NCBI GenBank assembly: GCA_037176725.1
Contig: JAZBRS010000044.1
Span: forward strand, 3,658,001 to 3,722,000
Direction: 5' to 3'
Source: Posidonia oceanica
Lineage: Eukaryota; Streptophyta; Magnoliopsida; Alismatales; Posidoniaceae
Length of the DNA: 64,000 nucleotides
The notes under the pieces are model-generated. The model was not told where the DNA came from, made no database searches, and was given only the letters and a program-made list of their open reading frames with translations. The position numbers and the translations under genes are program-made. This document shows, piece after piece, positions 11,361 through 25,640 of the stretch (its first letter is position 1; every line of letters begins with the position of its first letter).

Positions 11361-11967
11361 AAGTGGAAAGTGCATACGTAGGTGCCTACAGAGTATTCCC
11401 TATAGACACATAAAATACTAGACGTCCGTATAATTTCAAATGCTAAGATTAAATTTCTCCTTCCTCCCCTCCTCCCTTTCTCGCCTCCCCACCCTCCTCC
11501 TCCTCCTCCTCCTCCTCCTCCTCCTGCCGTCTCCCCATCCTCCTCCTGTTGTCGCCGTTGCCTCTCCACCTTCCTCCTGTCGTTGCCTCCACTCCCTCCT
11601 CCTTCTCCTCCTACTGCCGTCACCTTCCCGCCCCTCTCCACCGCCGCCGCCTCTTTTTCCTATTCTTCTCTTCCGTCACTTCGTTCTCCTCTTCCTTGTC
11701 ATTGCCTCCCCACCCCTCCAACGCGTTCCTCCTCTCTCGTGTACAGTGTTGCACCGTCGTCTCTGTGTGCACCGCCATTTGCTCCTCCTCCCCTGTGTAC
11801 CACGCTCTTGCCGCCTCCGCCGCGGTCTCCGCCTCCTCCTCCTCCGCTCCCTGATTCTCAACCGTTGGATCCTCTGCTTCCCGATTCTCAACCGTTGGAT
11901 GTATCCAACGGTTGAACTTAAGCACCTACAGGATTCTTCCCTGTAGGTGCCTAAACGAAAATCGCAC
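11361..11967. mobile_element. Insertion with inverted ends carrying a GC-rich segment
   Basis: The insertion splits the repeat unit between ATTAAAAAGAAGT and a second ATTAAAAAGAAA. Near its ends GTAGGTGCCTAC and CTGTAGGTGCCTA are inverted or self-complementary. The middle (11460-11870) is strongly C/T-rich on the plus strand, with a (CTC)n run, and stays open in several frames because of that bias. It may be a non-autonomous DNA transposon carrying a captured exon, but no protein is recognised. The exact ends are uncertain. Confidence 0.45.
11487..11525. repeat. CTC trinucleotide microsatellite
   Basis: A run of about twelve CTC units sits inside the GC-rich insertion. Confidence 0.85.
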
Positions 11968-12942
11968 ATTAAAAAGAAATATAGGGAAATAGCAAAAGTT
12001 GCCCTACCTTATAATACGTCAAGTTTACATGTCCCCACATGGTTGGAGGCCTAGCACTACCAACTATGTTTATATTGTTTCAGTTACAAAAGGACAGCTC
12101 AACATCACTGTCATAACAAACCCAATTGTAACTAAATAAAGCATATCAACTATCATATCAATTTCAACTTAAACATTTTATATCTGATTGTTAAGTCTGA
12201 AATTGTTATAGGTCAGTTATACTTAAGTTGTTACAATGGTGAAATTGGACTACGAGAATACTCTAGCTAAGGTAAATTTTTGAGGTGGAACAAACTTGTT
12301 CAATGTTCGAGATACCACCCTTGTCGTATTTTTCTCCATTTTCCACTTCTTTATACAATAAAACCTAAAAATCACTAACAGAAGCACAAGAGAAAAATGG
12401 GAGAATGAAAACAAAGTTCACAACACATGAACACAAGTACACAAGTATCATTGGCAGAGGAGAAGGGTGGCCTGCAGGGGTTATTGTCCTCCTCTTTCTC
12501 AAAATAATCTATTAAATTTTATGAATGATTAAAAAGAAGTATAGGGAAATAATGAAAGTTACCCTACCTTATCATACATCAAGTTTACGTGTTCCCACAC
12601 GGTCGGAGGCCTGGCACTGTCAACTATATTTATATTGTTTCAGTTACAAAAGGATAGTTCAACATCATTGTCATAACAAACTCAATAGTAATTAAATAAA
12701 GCATAATTTATTTGGTACGTGACTATTACTTTAGTTAGAAGAATGTAGGTTCAAATTCTAATAAATATAGAATTTAAAAATATAAATAAAAAAAACTCAA
12801 TAGTAACAAATTCTTCCAAAAGCACACTTAGGTATATAATTAATGAAACTAATCCTAATCTCTAACATCCTCCTTAAACAAAGGAAGGGGTATCAATCGA
12901 AGTTTGTGTTTAGGTTTAGAGAAATAGGATTTAGTTAAAGAC

Positions 12943-14770
12943 TGTGAGAATTATAGATATCCCATTTTCACATTTCTAAGAGTTCATTAAGGATAGGAAA
13001 CCTTTGAAGCACCCTAAATCACATGACTAATGACTTATAGCATATTTTCCAGATTTTCCATAATTTACTTAAAAACATTACTTGATTTTACTTGATTCAA
13101 GGTCGTTAGCTATAGCAGAGTTGACACACTCAAATTAATGGCAAGTTTGGGTACCTTGAACACTTTTCTCAGTATAAGTCTGTTAGCTGTAGCAGAACTA
13201 ACACCCTTATTCTACTTAAACTAGTGGCAAGTTTGAATTCCTTTAATATTATTTAATACAAGTTTATTAGCTATGACAGAGTTAATACTCTCATTACACT
13301 CAAATTAGTGGCAGATTTGAGTATCTTAATGTTAAAGAAAATGTTTTTATGATTTCATGGAACTTCTGAAGTTTTTCCGGGCTTTTAACATGTTTCTCTA
13401 GATTAATATAAAAGACAGGGTTGAAAATGCAAAAAGACTAGCTCGTTGCCTCTCTATGCAGCGACACCGCTAGTCGCCATCTCAATGGGCAACTAGTCTG
13501 TATTGTCGCCATAAAAACAGGCGACTAGTATCTTGCCACTCTTTCTCGACATGTTTTGTCATACTGAGCTTTAATACCATATATAGGATTTTTATAAAAT
13601 ATTATAACATTTTCCCATAATTATTAATATTTCTATGAGTTTTTCTAGCACTTAGATATATGGTATATCACGTATATCATATAAAAATAGTAATTAATTA
13701 AGAAAAACTCTAGAAGAATGGATGGCATAGATTTTTATCTCGGTTTTGATTTAATTAGCACATGTTTAATGTGTTATCTTCTTTTTAAATTTGAAACCAC
13801 ATTTAAAATGAGTGTGGAATATTCCAGTAGATCGGCGCTGCAACAAGTGGCGACTATCCTACGTGGATATTTTAATCTGATCCTCCACATCATTTTGGCG
13901 TCATTAAAAATAAAATATCTGAGGCTAGGCACCATTCCCAGCGGCGACCAGCTGACGTGGATTTTTCTGTTATCTTTTAATCTGATCCTCCGCGTTATCT
14001 CCACGTCAACTCGACGCCTTTCGTAGCGGCGACCTACTAATGTGGCCCATCTTTTTATCCGATCAGCGAGCCTCCACGTCATTAAAATGAGATATTTAGG
14101 CCTGTCGCCTGTCCATACGGCAACTTGTTAAAATATCTCATTTTAATTTTAAATTCGCTCTAGAAGCTTCCTAGTTCCTATCCACTCGAGTCCCACACTT
14201 CTATAAAAGGGCCCCAGGAGCTAGAGCTCAAGGGGATGCATTTCCTAGACTGAGAGAGAGCTGTTAAAGACCTTGTGAGTGTCATAGCCGATCCACCTTG
14301 TTAAATCTTGAGAGAAACCTTAGATCCCAGAGATCATTCTTAGCCGGAACTCTGTCTGTGCCTCCACTTCCTCATCCCATAGCATACAACACGAGAGTGA
14401 AGGGAGTATTTGATTCCAATCTACTTTTTTTTATTACATTATTGCATTCCTTAAATAATACCCATAGCATATGTATGTAGGGAACCACCCCGGTTAGTAT
14501 TAGATTCATTTGCTTATATTATTTCTTACTTCTCTGATATTGTTTACTACATCCGGACTTACCCAGATCTATTCTATTTGTGTTGAAGGAAAGGAGTACA
14601 TCACGTAGCACGAGGACGTCGCTGGACGACATCCTGCCATTGATCCAGTGAGCCGACCACCCACATCCATCCACATCTCCCGCAAGCACCTTGTCAGCCG
14701 GCACAGCAAATCGACAAGTGGCGATCACAATAAGTAGATGACGTACGTGGAAGCGCCGTCTCCTTCATCC
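12943..14770 (+). mobile_element. LTR (solo or remnant) with TATA box
   Basis: It begins TGTGAGAATTATAG and then ATCCCATTTTC. A second, inverted copy of the same family lies at 42581-44581. A core promoter (TATAAAAG at 14202-14209) is followed by a GC-rich leader. Three imperfect units of about 95 bp (13095-13330) repeat the words TTAGCTGTAGCAGA and ACTAGTGGCAAG. The middle carries several GTCGCC/GGCGAC words. The right end is truncated relative to the other copy and abuts duplicated DNA at 14771. Neither flank holds a polymerase gene. Confidence 0.7.
14202..14209 (+). promoter_or_regulatory. TATA box of the LTR
   Basis: TATAAAAG is followed by GGCCCC; the same element is preserved on the minus strand of the sister LTR near 43199-43208. 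Confidence 0.65.
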
Positions 14771-15433
14771 TTTTTCCTCTTCTTCTCTTCCGTCACCTCA
14801 TTCTCCTCTTCCTTGTTGTTGCCTCCCCACCCCTCCAACGCGCTCCTCCTCTCCCGTGTACAGTGTTGCACCGCCATTTGCTCCTCCTCCCCTGTGTACT
14901 GCGCTCTTGCCGCCTGCACTGCGGTCTCCGCCTCCTCCTCCTCCGCTCCCCAATTCTCAACCGTTGGATCCTCTGCTTCCCGATTCTCAACCGTTGGATG
15001 TATCCAACGGTTGAACTTAAGCACCTACAGGATTCTTCCCTGTAGGTGCCTAAACGAAAATTGCACATTAAAAAGAAATATAGGGAAATAGCAAAAGTTG
15101 CCCTACCTTATAATACGTCAAGTTTACATGTCCCCACATGGTTGGAGGCCTGGCACTACCAACTATGTTTATATTGTTTCAGTTACAAAAGGACAGCTCA
15201 ACATCACTGTCATAACAAACCCAATTGTAACTAAATAAAGCATATCAACTATCATATCAATTTCAACTTAAGCATTTTATATCTGATTGTTAAGTCTGAA
15301 ATTGTTATAGGCCAGTTATACTTAAGTTGTTACAATGGTGAAATTGGACTACGAGAATACTTTAGCTAAGGTAAATTTTTGAGGTGGAACAAACTTGTTC
15401 AATGTTTGAGATACCACCCTTGTTGTATTTTTT
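14771..15433. repeat. Direct duplication of 11654-12333
   Basis: The two stretches are nearly identical by eye. They cover the right half of the GC-rich insertion and the adjoining repeat unit, with small indels (one of about 19 bases near 11757). They lie either side of the LTR at 12943-14770. The high similarity means the duplication is much younger than the divergence among the tandem units. Confidence 0.85.
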
Positions 15434-16184
15434 AAGGACAGAATCCTAGGTTGCGGGCCCCTCTTTAGAGAGACAAATCCGCCGCCTAGGTCCTCTTGGT
15501 GGACCCTAACGAAGGTCAAAGAATGGTATCTAAAGAGTTTGAATCCTATTGCGTGACCTTTAGATCCCATGAAGTTATCCTTACCCCTAGCCTCGGAACC
15601 TAACAGTTGAGAGAACATAGATTAAATTAATTGATTAATTAACTATTCCAACAAGTAAAACCGGCATTCTGCTTGAAACCTATTTGTTTAATCAGCCTTG
15701 TTTGACGTGTGATCTGTCAAGAACAGATTACGGTTGTTGACTTAGTAGGCACATTAGTTGCCTATCTTATCAGCATCTGGTTCTGTTGCCTATAGAGGCG
15801 GCGACGAGTTCCGTCGCCGTCAAGACAGGCGACTTGAGGCAGATCACGTTCTGTGCCTTGTTTGCAGAGTGGTTTGCTTAAAAAGGTTGTAACTTACTTT
15901 TCTTCTGTATTTTATTGCATCGAGTCTGTAATTTCTTTTCAAGATACTTGTAATAGTTTAGGTAGGAGTAGAGTCATTAATTTCGTTTCTAAAAGCTTGT
16001 AATAACTTAAAAAGAAGAGCCACTTTGAGCTTGTCAACCGCCTCGACATCTATGGCTCAAACTAGTAGTTCCATGCATCTACATGAGCTGTAGGAAAGCC
16101 CCCCGCAATCAATCCAGATGTCAGATTTTCTACAGACCCACGCCGTCAAAGCAAGCAAAGCCATCGAGCACTCTTACTCGGATT
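15434..16184 (+). mobile_element. 5' leader and gag start of an LTR retroelement fragment
   Basis: A reading frame from ATG 16051 begins MAQTSSSMHLHEL, then a stop, then SPPQSIQMSDFLQTHAVKAS, which looks like the N-terminus of a plant gypsy gag. It is cut off by the CACTA end at 16185. The leader has a perfect 7-bp stem-loop at 15799-15819 (CGGCGAC...GTCGCCG). The assignment is inference from appearance. Confidence 0.4.
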
Positions 16185-16460
16185 CACTACAAGAAAACTG
16201 GGCTTTGGCCACTGATTTTAGCCACGGACAATAAATTCGTGGCTAATTGATATATTTAGCCACGGAATAGCCACGGGAATAGCCACAGATACATGAGTTT
16301 TAATTAATAAAATAAAATATTATTTAGCCACGGTCACATGCCATGGCTAACTATGAAATATCTGTGGCTAAAATTTTTAGTTTAATAGAAATTTATTTTT
16401 GCCACAGATTAACCACGAAATTTGACCGTGGCTAATATTAAAACCTTGAAAATTTAGCCA
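16185..16460. mobile_element. Left end of a CACTA (En/Spm) transposon
   Basis: The terminus CACTACAAGAAAACTGGGC is the classic plant CACTA inverted-repeat sequence. The next 270 bases carry about a dozen copies of the word TAGCCACGG or its complement in both orientations. These are subterminal repeats of the kind bound by the transposase cofactor. ATT at 16182-16184 would be the 3-bp target copy. The matching right end (ending GTAGTG) was not found in the window, so the element is either very large, interrupted by the LTR pile, or truncated. Confidence 0.85.
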
Positions 16461-16469
16461 CCGCCCCCA

Positions 16470-16865
16470 TTCTCTCTTTCTTTCCTACGAAAGCACTCAA
16501 AATTTTCCACTGCCACTTTCATTTCCCACTGCATCTTTCATTTCCTCCGCCCAAAGCCTCCAAAATCCCCTCCTCCTCCTCTGTTCTCCCTTTGCCGTCT
16601 TCCTGCCGCGGAGGAGAAATCTGAGATTGAGGGAGAGAGAACACGAGAGAGGGAGAGTGGGAGAAGAGGTCGCCGTTCGCCGCCGCCACTCGTCATTGCC
16701 ACTGTGCTGTGGCTACTACCGCCGTCGTGCAGTCGCTGCCACCCCTGTCCCTGCATCGCTGCCGGTGTGATCGCTACCGCCGAGAGTAGAGGGCGGACTG
16801 TGGAGTGCTACGGACGCCGCTACCGTGTCAAGCGAGCGAGGGGGAAACGAACGCCGGTGGAGGTA
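16470..16865. other. GC-rich first-exon-like segment inside the CACTA region
   Basis: The composition jumps to GC-rich with many GCCGCC words, and a GTACATG donor-like site follows at about 16863. It looks like the 5' end of a captured gene, but no protein is recognised. Confidence 0.35.
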
Positions 16866-17057
16866 CATGTTCAATGACACTCTCTCAAAGCATCTTTTCC
16901 ATTGTATGCACGTCCTTTAGCATTTTGCCACTGCTGTTATCAAGTCATTTTCTTCTGTTCCTCTTAACAAATTCACCACCATTTTCTTAAAGCATAGGTA
17001 GTTGATGAAATTTCTAGTCTTCCAATATTTATAAAACAGATTGATTCCTTCTTATAG

Positions 17058-17191
17058 GGGATAAGCACCCATTGCCTTGGGAAATGCGCGTGAGAGTTGC
17101 ATACTACATTGCACAGGCACTAGATCACTGCAACACGGAAAACAGAAAGATCTACCATGATTTGAATGCTTACAGGATTCTATTTGACGAG
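17058..17191 (+). pseudogene. Captured exon of a BSK-type receptor-like cytoplasmic kinase
   Basis: The exon encodes [19 protein letters not shown], then ALDHC and [15 protein letters not shown]. This is the region around the (pseudo)catalytic loop of brassinosteroid-signalling kinases, where HDLNAYR replaces the usual HRDLK. Splice signals are kept: acceptor TTATAG before 17058 and donor GTATAATG after 17191. No other kinase exon is nearby; the next coding piece (17388-17529) comes from a different gene. It therefore looks like a gene fragment carried by the CACTA element. Confidence 0.85.
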
Positions 17192-17387
17192 GTATAATGT
17201 TTAGCATATTGAACATTATTAGAAATTATGTTTGCAGAAAATCTTGAGATTTTGTGCTTAATCCAAACCATGACAAAGAGCTGAATTTCAAACATGAAAG
17301 AATTTTTTTTGGGCTCGTTTTATGTATGTTCCGCATTCACAACTTGTTGCTGTTGTTTTATGTTTTAGATGATTTCTTCAATGGACT

Positions 17388-17529
17388 TATGAAGGGGTCT
17401 ACTGCAATGTGCCCTCGCAACTGCACACTCACTGCAGTCTAGGTGGCCATGCTTGAGGATATTGTCTACCCAGCAGAAATTGTTGGGAAGCGTGTACGAT
17501 ATTGCGTTGATGGGTCGAAGATTGTGAAG
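17388..17529 (+). pseudogene. Captured fragment of ribosomal protein eS7
   Basis: The frame reads KGSTAMCPRNCTLTAV, a stop (TAG), then [20 protein letters not shown] and [10 protein letters not shown]. Eukaryotic eS7 has the same block, with RTLTAVHDAMLED at the stop and RYRLDGSK at the Cys-Val. A donor-like GTGCGG follows at 17530. With the stop and substitutions it cannot make eS7. Its place 200 bases from a BSK exon supports multi-gene capture. Confidence 0.82.
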
Positions 17530-20052
<2,523 letters not shown>

Positions 20053-20057
20053 CTCAT

Positions 20058-22764
20058 TGTAGACATCCTATTTTGGCAGACTTTTGTTGGAGAATTTCCA
20101 GAAGCTTGCTCAAAAGAAGGTATGACGAATCCTGTTCAAAACCAACCCAAAACCACCCAATTCCACTTCCCAAACTTAATCCAATTCCTAATTTAAAACC
20201 CTACCCAAAACCAACCCAAAACCACTCAATTCCATTTCCCAAACCTAACCCAAACCTAACTCAACTTTAAACCAACCAAAGCCCATTTCATACCCAAGCC
20301 CATTTCCAAAACCAAAGCCCACAACCCTTCTTTTACAAACCCATAACCTCTTTTAAAACTCTAAAACCAATCTCACTTTACAACTTACCTTTAAACCCAA
20401 CACACAAGCCCAGCCGGCCCAGCCCACTGGATCTCATGTGTAGTCACCAACCTTAGTGGTGACTGGTTCAGTCGCCATCTTGAAGGGCGACCAACTGTGA
20501 GTTTCAGAGCTTCGAACTCTCCCGCCGCGCACTCGTTTGGACTCTTCCAGCCACCCTTTGCTGACCTGCTCCACGCCGCGCAAGCCATCTCCTCACCTAC
20601 CACGCTAGTCTCACTGCGCTTGCTCCTATGCACGCCACCTCTGGCCACCAACTCCGGAGCATGCCTCTGCCATCGTCCTCCCTGCCAGTGGCCTCACCGA
20701 ACAAAACCGGCGGAAAACCCACCTTCACACTTCACCACACACATCTGCCTGAGCTTCCAGAGCGAAATTGAGAGCCTCCAGAGAATTCCCGACCTTCCTT
20801 GAGCGTTCCAGAGTGATCCCAAGCCTCTCCGCGCCGTGCCGTTGCCTTCTTCTTCCACTCCGGCGAGCACTCCAACCTCTGTCTGTCAACTCTGGCGAAG
20901 CCTCAGAGGTAACACACCTCACCACATTATTAGTTTAAGGGTCCGGGAAGCTTCCCGGTCTCCTCTTTAGCTTTAGATTAGTTGCTAGCCCTCTTGCGCT
21001 CTCGGCCGTGCCAACGACTGAGGAGGTGCGGCAACACCGACGAGGTGCCGGCGGAGGTGGGAAAGAGGCACGAGCCTCTCTCCTCGACCTGGGGATGTTC
21101 CCTCACGTCCTCCTCCACGCCACGACGCTTCACAACCAACTCTTCGAGCCTTCGGCCGCCTCTGTAGTAGGAGCTCGACGAACAACGGCGGCGCAAAGTG
21201 GCGGAGGTGGGTGGAGCTCCTCGAGCCACCATTTTCCACACCGAATGTGTGGTTGGGTTCGTGGGAACGCCGTCGTGCTTCCTCGACCCTCATCGGAATT
21301 TTAGGCTTCGCCCAAGCGGCGAATTCCGACGTTGAAGTCCAATGAACGGACTGCCAGGTCAGGTGCCAGCGTGAGCGGCGACTGACCTGCAACCCGACCT
21401 GCATGCCGGCCTGACTTTGAGTTGCTGCTCCAGCCGACTCAAAGCCCCATCTTGCTTGTTTAATACATATTTGCAATCTTAGATGTTTGGTCTACATGTC
21501 TGTATAATTAGTTTTTCATTTAGCTTCAACATGGGTTCTTGGTTCGGCCATGAACTTGGCTGTTTGAGCTACTTGAGTTTCAGGCCTGTTGCTGGTGCAA
21601 TCGGCGACTCGGCTGCAACTCCAATCAGCCCTCCAGCCAACTTCAAGCCTCCATACCTCGCAACCCATTTGGCCATCTTACTGTCTGAATGCATGATTTT
21701 GCTCCTGGTTATGCCAGCTTTAGTTCCATATGCTTGGTCTCGATTTTTACTGTGATTATCTTGCTTGTTCGTGGCGATGAAAGTCTCTGCTTGGGAGGAC
21801 TGTTAATGGCAGAGTCGCCTGATGTAGTGGCGACCAGCCTGGGTGCCACTCTCTGTGGTGACTAGGTTGGCTGCTGCTCTTAGTGGCGACCCACCCTGCA
21901 GTCCAAGCAACGGGCGAGCCGCTAGTTTGATGCCTTGTCGCTTTGCTTTCCCGACTTGTTTTTATACAGATCTTGATGTTGAGCATGTTGTTTGTGATTC
22001 CTTGGCTTTAGTTTTCAATTTCATATCGTTTTTATGCCTCTTTCGTGGTCACGATCGCTGCTGTGTGGGGAGCTGGGTCTGTGTCTCTGCTGCCAGTCCT
22101 ACCGGCGACGGACACAGGCGCCTGTCTAACAGGCGACCCATGCCCTGATCCAGACAGTGTGCTTAGCTACCTTTCTCATCGCCTTTCGCTTACTTCTTTC
22201 GATGTTTCTGATTTCAGTTTCGCTCTCTTGTTGTTTATCGCCTCTTTACAATGTCTTGATTTTGCTTAATTGCTTTTAAACAATGTTTGCTAAGCTTTGC
22301 ATGGTTTATAATTGCATCTTACATACCGTCTTAGGGCGAATATAAACCGATATTCATTTGCCAACATTTTGCCACACAATAGCGGATCAGTTAAGAATAA
22401 CCGATTCCTCAGGCGTGTCGGGGGTGCCTAACACCTTCCCCACACGTAACAGGAGTCCTTGCCCTTTCTCTGGACCGCATTGACTTTGTATCATCCATTT
22501 GTATTGAATTTTGCATGCTTTCGAAATGCATAAGTTTTCCTTGCACATTCTTTATATGGTTTTCCTAGTTTTCCCAATTTAATAAATTAGGTGGCAATTC
22601 CCTTTTCTTTTATTTTATTTTCCTTTCACGTTCGTCTCTGCTTTTCGGTGTTTTCGAGTCGAAAATCCCTCCTCGGATCCAACCGCTAATAGTGGCCTAT
22701 TATCGGTCGGTGCACATGAGCTCTGGCAACGTGCATAGACGTGTCGATTTTCAGGGTTACTACA
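20058..22764 (+). mobile_element. Tat/Ogre-like gypsy LTR, block 1
   Basis: It starts TGTAGACATCC and ends GGTTACTACA, the typical termini of this LTR group, and is 2,707 bp long. It holds the shared block GGGGGTGCCTAACACCTTCC with AACAGGAGTCC near 22420-22460, and AGGTGGC near 22590. The same family occurs at 39295-42309. CTCAT precedes it (20053-20057), but its own right flank does not match. GC-rich open frames at 20390-21480 are LTR sequence, not genes. Confidence 0.82.
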
Positions 22765-24419
22765 TTCTATAGACACCCCATTTTGACCCCTGCACTAATG
22801 GCTCTTCTCTGGTGGACTTAAACCTAGACAACCAAAACCCTAAACCCTTTCTTCCCCCTTCTATCAAACCACAACCAAAACCTTAGAAAACCTAGGTTCC
22901 TACACAACGAAACCCTAAAAACCCTAGAAATCCCAATCTAGAAACCCTAGAAATCCTAGGCCAAATCCACAACCAAACCCTAGAAGCCCTCACACCAAGC
23001 CCAAAGCCCATTCTCTTTTACTTTTTTTTCTTTTCCTTTTTCTTCTCTTTTTCTTCCTTTTCTTACTTTCTTCTTCTTCTTTCTCTTTTTTTCTTCTTCT
23101 CCACACCAGCCCACCAGTCCATTTCCTCTTTTCCTTTTTTCTTTCTTTCCTTTTCTCCTCCCCTCCTCTTCCTTTTTTTCTCTTTCTTTTCTTTTTCTTT
23201 TCTCAGCCCAGCCCATCTCCCTCCTTCTTTCTCTTCTTTTTCTTCTCTTCCTCTCCACTACCACGACCTGCTGCCTTCCCTCCATTTTTTCTTCTCCACA
23301 AAACACCACAACTGCAACCTCCCACCTTCTTTTCCCTCCACTCTCACACACAACCACGATCACCCCCACCCCAATTCCTCCACGACCTGTAACCACCACC
23401 TCTTGTGGGGGATACCCATTAAAAACACAACGACAGCAACTGCAAATAAGGAGGAGGGCAGAGGAGAGAATTCACTCACAACCTCACAGCAATCCCACAC
23501 CCAAACACACTCTCCCCTCTTCACTCCAGGGAGGACACGAGACACAATTCACAACCCATACACAGCAGCAGCAACATACACACAGGAGAAACACTTTTTT
23601 CTTCCACACAGCACAGACCTTTCCTTCTCTTCCTCACAGCACAGACCGCCCTGCTAGCCTCCTCCCCACCTTCCTGTAACCACCACGAAGCCACCGGAGG
23701 ATTCCACTAGCTCAGAGAGAGCCACACACCGGAAAAGGAATCCAAAATTCCAGAGTAACCCAAAATCTCCAAATCGGCCACAGTGCAGCAAAATTAGCTC
23801 CTGATCAGCTCCACACCTCCGCCAGACCATCAGCAACGCGCCACGATCGTCCCCAATCGCCTCTGACGCCTCCAGACGCCTCATGACCTCCAGCAGCTTC
23901 GCCGCACCCAACATAGGTCGTCAACCTCCTCCGGACATGCGTGCAGGTAATGGACGTTATTTTTTGCTTCCTTGCATGCCAATGATGCTTCCTAGCTAGT
24001 TGTTTTCCTTTTTCGGGCTCTGGTTCGCATTTCGAGCTCCGCCGCGACCGTCGTCTTCTCCGGCGCTGATCTGCAACGACCGCCACGCGCCGCTGTGCTC
24101 CAAACCTCCCCGACCCTCTGGATCGCTCCCTGAGCTGCGCCGGACATCTCGCGACTCAGCCCAGCTTCGTCTGCCATCCTCCGCTGCCTCATGCGTCCTC
24201 TCCTCTCCAGCCTTCCTCTACAGAAACCCCCCGACGTTGCCAGGCCACTCCGGTCACCACCGCACGCTGCTGGGACCACCACTGCACTCCGACGTGCCGC
24301 CGCCTGCCCTCCCGCCCACCGGATTGCTGCCGCAGCCCTTCTTCTCCGGCACAGTGCTGCAGCAACTCGAGGGCTACTGTAGCACTATAGTAGGTTTTTA
24401 ATTTAGTTTTGTTTTTAAG

Positions 24420-25400
24420 TTTTCATTACTGCATTGCAATCAAGTCCTTTAGTTTTATTTTTCTTTCGTTTCAGTCCAGCATCAATTGATTAAATCATTT
24501 AAGTTTCTTTTAAAACCATACTACATTGAATTAAACTTCTGCATGTTTATTTAATTGCATTTAGGTCCAACCCACATGTTATCTGTGATTTAAATGTAAC
24601 TTCAAACCTTATTGCATTGTAATAAAGCCCTGATAGTTTTAATTTTTGCATTTAGGTCCAGTTTACTCTCAACTGTCATTAAAATGTGATTTTAAACTTT
24701 ATTACATTGAAATAAAGTCCTGCAACTTACTTTTATTACATTTAAGTCCTCAAAGCATTCATCCTTGTCATTTAATTCTGTTTTTTAATCTTATTGCATT
24801 GCAGAAAAATCCATAAACTTATTTTAATTTCATTTTAGTCTTGTTTGCTGTGAATCAATCATTTAAATCATGTTTTTAATCTTATTGCATTGCACAAAAG
24901 TCCAGCAACTTAGTTTATTTGCATTTTAGTCCAGTTTACATCCATGCATCATTTAAATTGCAATTTTAACCATATTGCATTGCTTTAATTGTCCAACAGT
25001 TTTACAAATCGTTGCTTGCTTGCATGCCTGTTTAGCTTTGCATTTTAAACCCTACATATTTTCAAAATTACATGTAGGTCCTTATGCCTAGTTTCTTTAT
25101 GCTTGCATCTTGCCTTGCATTTTAAATTCAACAGTTAGGTTTAATTGCATGTTAGTCCTAAAATCCACTGTTGTCTGCCTGCTTGTCACTTATGCATTGC
25201 ATTTAAGTCCCACATGTTTTCAAAACTGCATGTAGGTCCTTTTATTGTTTTATTGCATGTCTGCCTTTTGTTTAGCATTGCATTTGGCCCCTGTTGGCTC
25301 CATGCTCTACTGTATTTACATGTTAGCATGCATTCACCCTTTCGCATTTCATTTTACCATATTTTTGCATGTAGGCCCCTGTAGTTTCCCTTAATTGCAT
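24420..25400 (+). repeat. Imperfect tandem repeat inside LTR block 2
   Basis: About ten diverged units of roughly 60-110 bp each combine TTATTGCATTGCA, AAGTCC and GCATTTAGGTCC-like words. The counterpart in the solo LTR is at about 26900-28020 on the minus strand. Confidence 0.6.
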
Positions 25401-25640
25401 TTAGGTCCCTACCTTTTGCATTTTGCATACATAGCATTCTCATATCATTGCACATAGCATCCTTGCATACTTTTGAGCACTCTTAGCCTCATTGCATATA
25501 GGACACCCTGCATTGCACACACATTGGGGTAATTTGCACTTAGGCCCTCACTTAGATCACTTTTTTTGGCCCTTGAGCCATCTGACTTGAAACCTGAATA
25601 ACTTTTGATCAGACCGTTGGATCTTCACGATCTAACCATC

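Larger units (their letters stand above)
10905..12710. repeat. Diverged tandem repeat, unit about 570 bp
   Basis: Unit 1 spans about 10905-11360 and resumes at 11968 after a 607-bp insertion. Unit 2 spans about 12131-12710. Shared words include GAAATTGGACTAC, ACCCTTGTCGTATTTTTC and GTTTCAGTTACAAAAGGA. Another partial copy lies at 15065-15433, and an older one at about 10100-10760. The nature of the unit is unknown; no coding potential was seen. Confidence 0.7.

Noticed and set aside
11440..11946. 168-codon Leu/Pro/Ser-rich frame
   Set aside because: It comes from a CTC microsatellite and C/T-rich DNA; three frames on the same stretch are open, which is a composition effect.
20390..21480. Clustered GC-rich frames on both strands
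   Set aside because: They are inside a Tat/Ogre-like LTR with matching non-coding sequence at 39700-40700; no domain was recognised.
20058..22764. Treating 20058-22764 and 39295-42309 as the two LTRs of one element
   Set aside because: They are one family and orientation, but the flanks (CTCAT and GGTAC) do not match, no primer site follows 22764, and CTCAT instead recurs at 34457.
22980..23399. 139-codon Lys/Glu/Arg-rich minus-strand frame (and its partner at 28982-29404)
   Set aside because: Both are purine-strand readings of homologous LTR tracts in opposite orientation, so they are low complexity and not genes.
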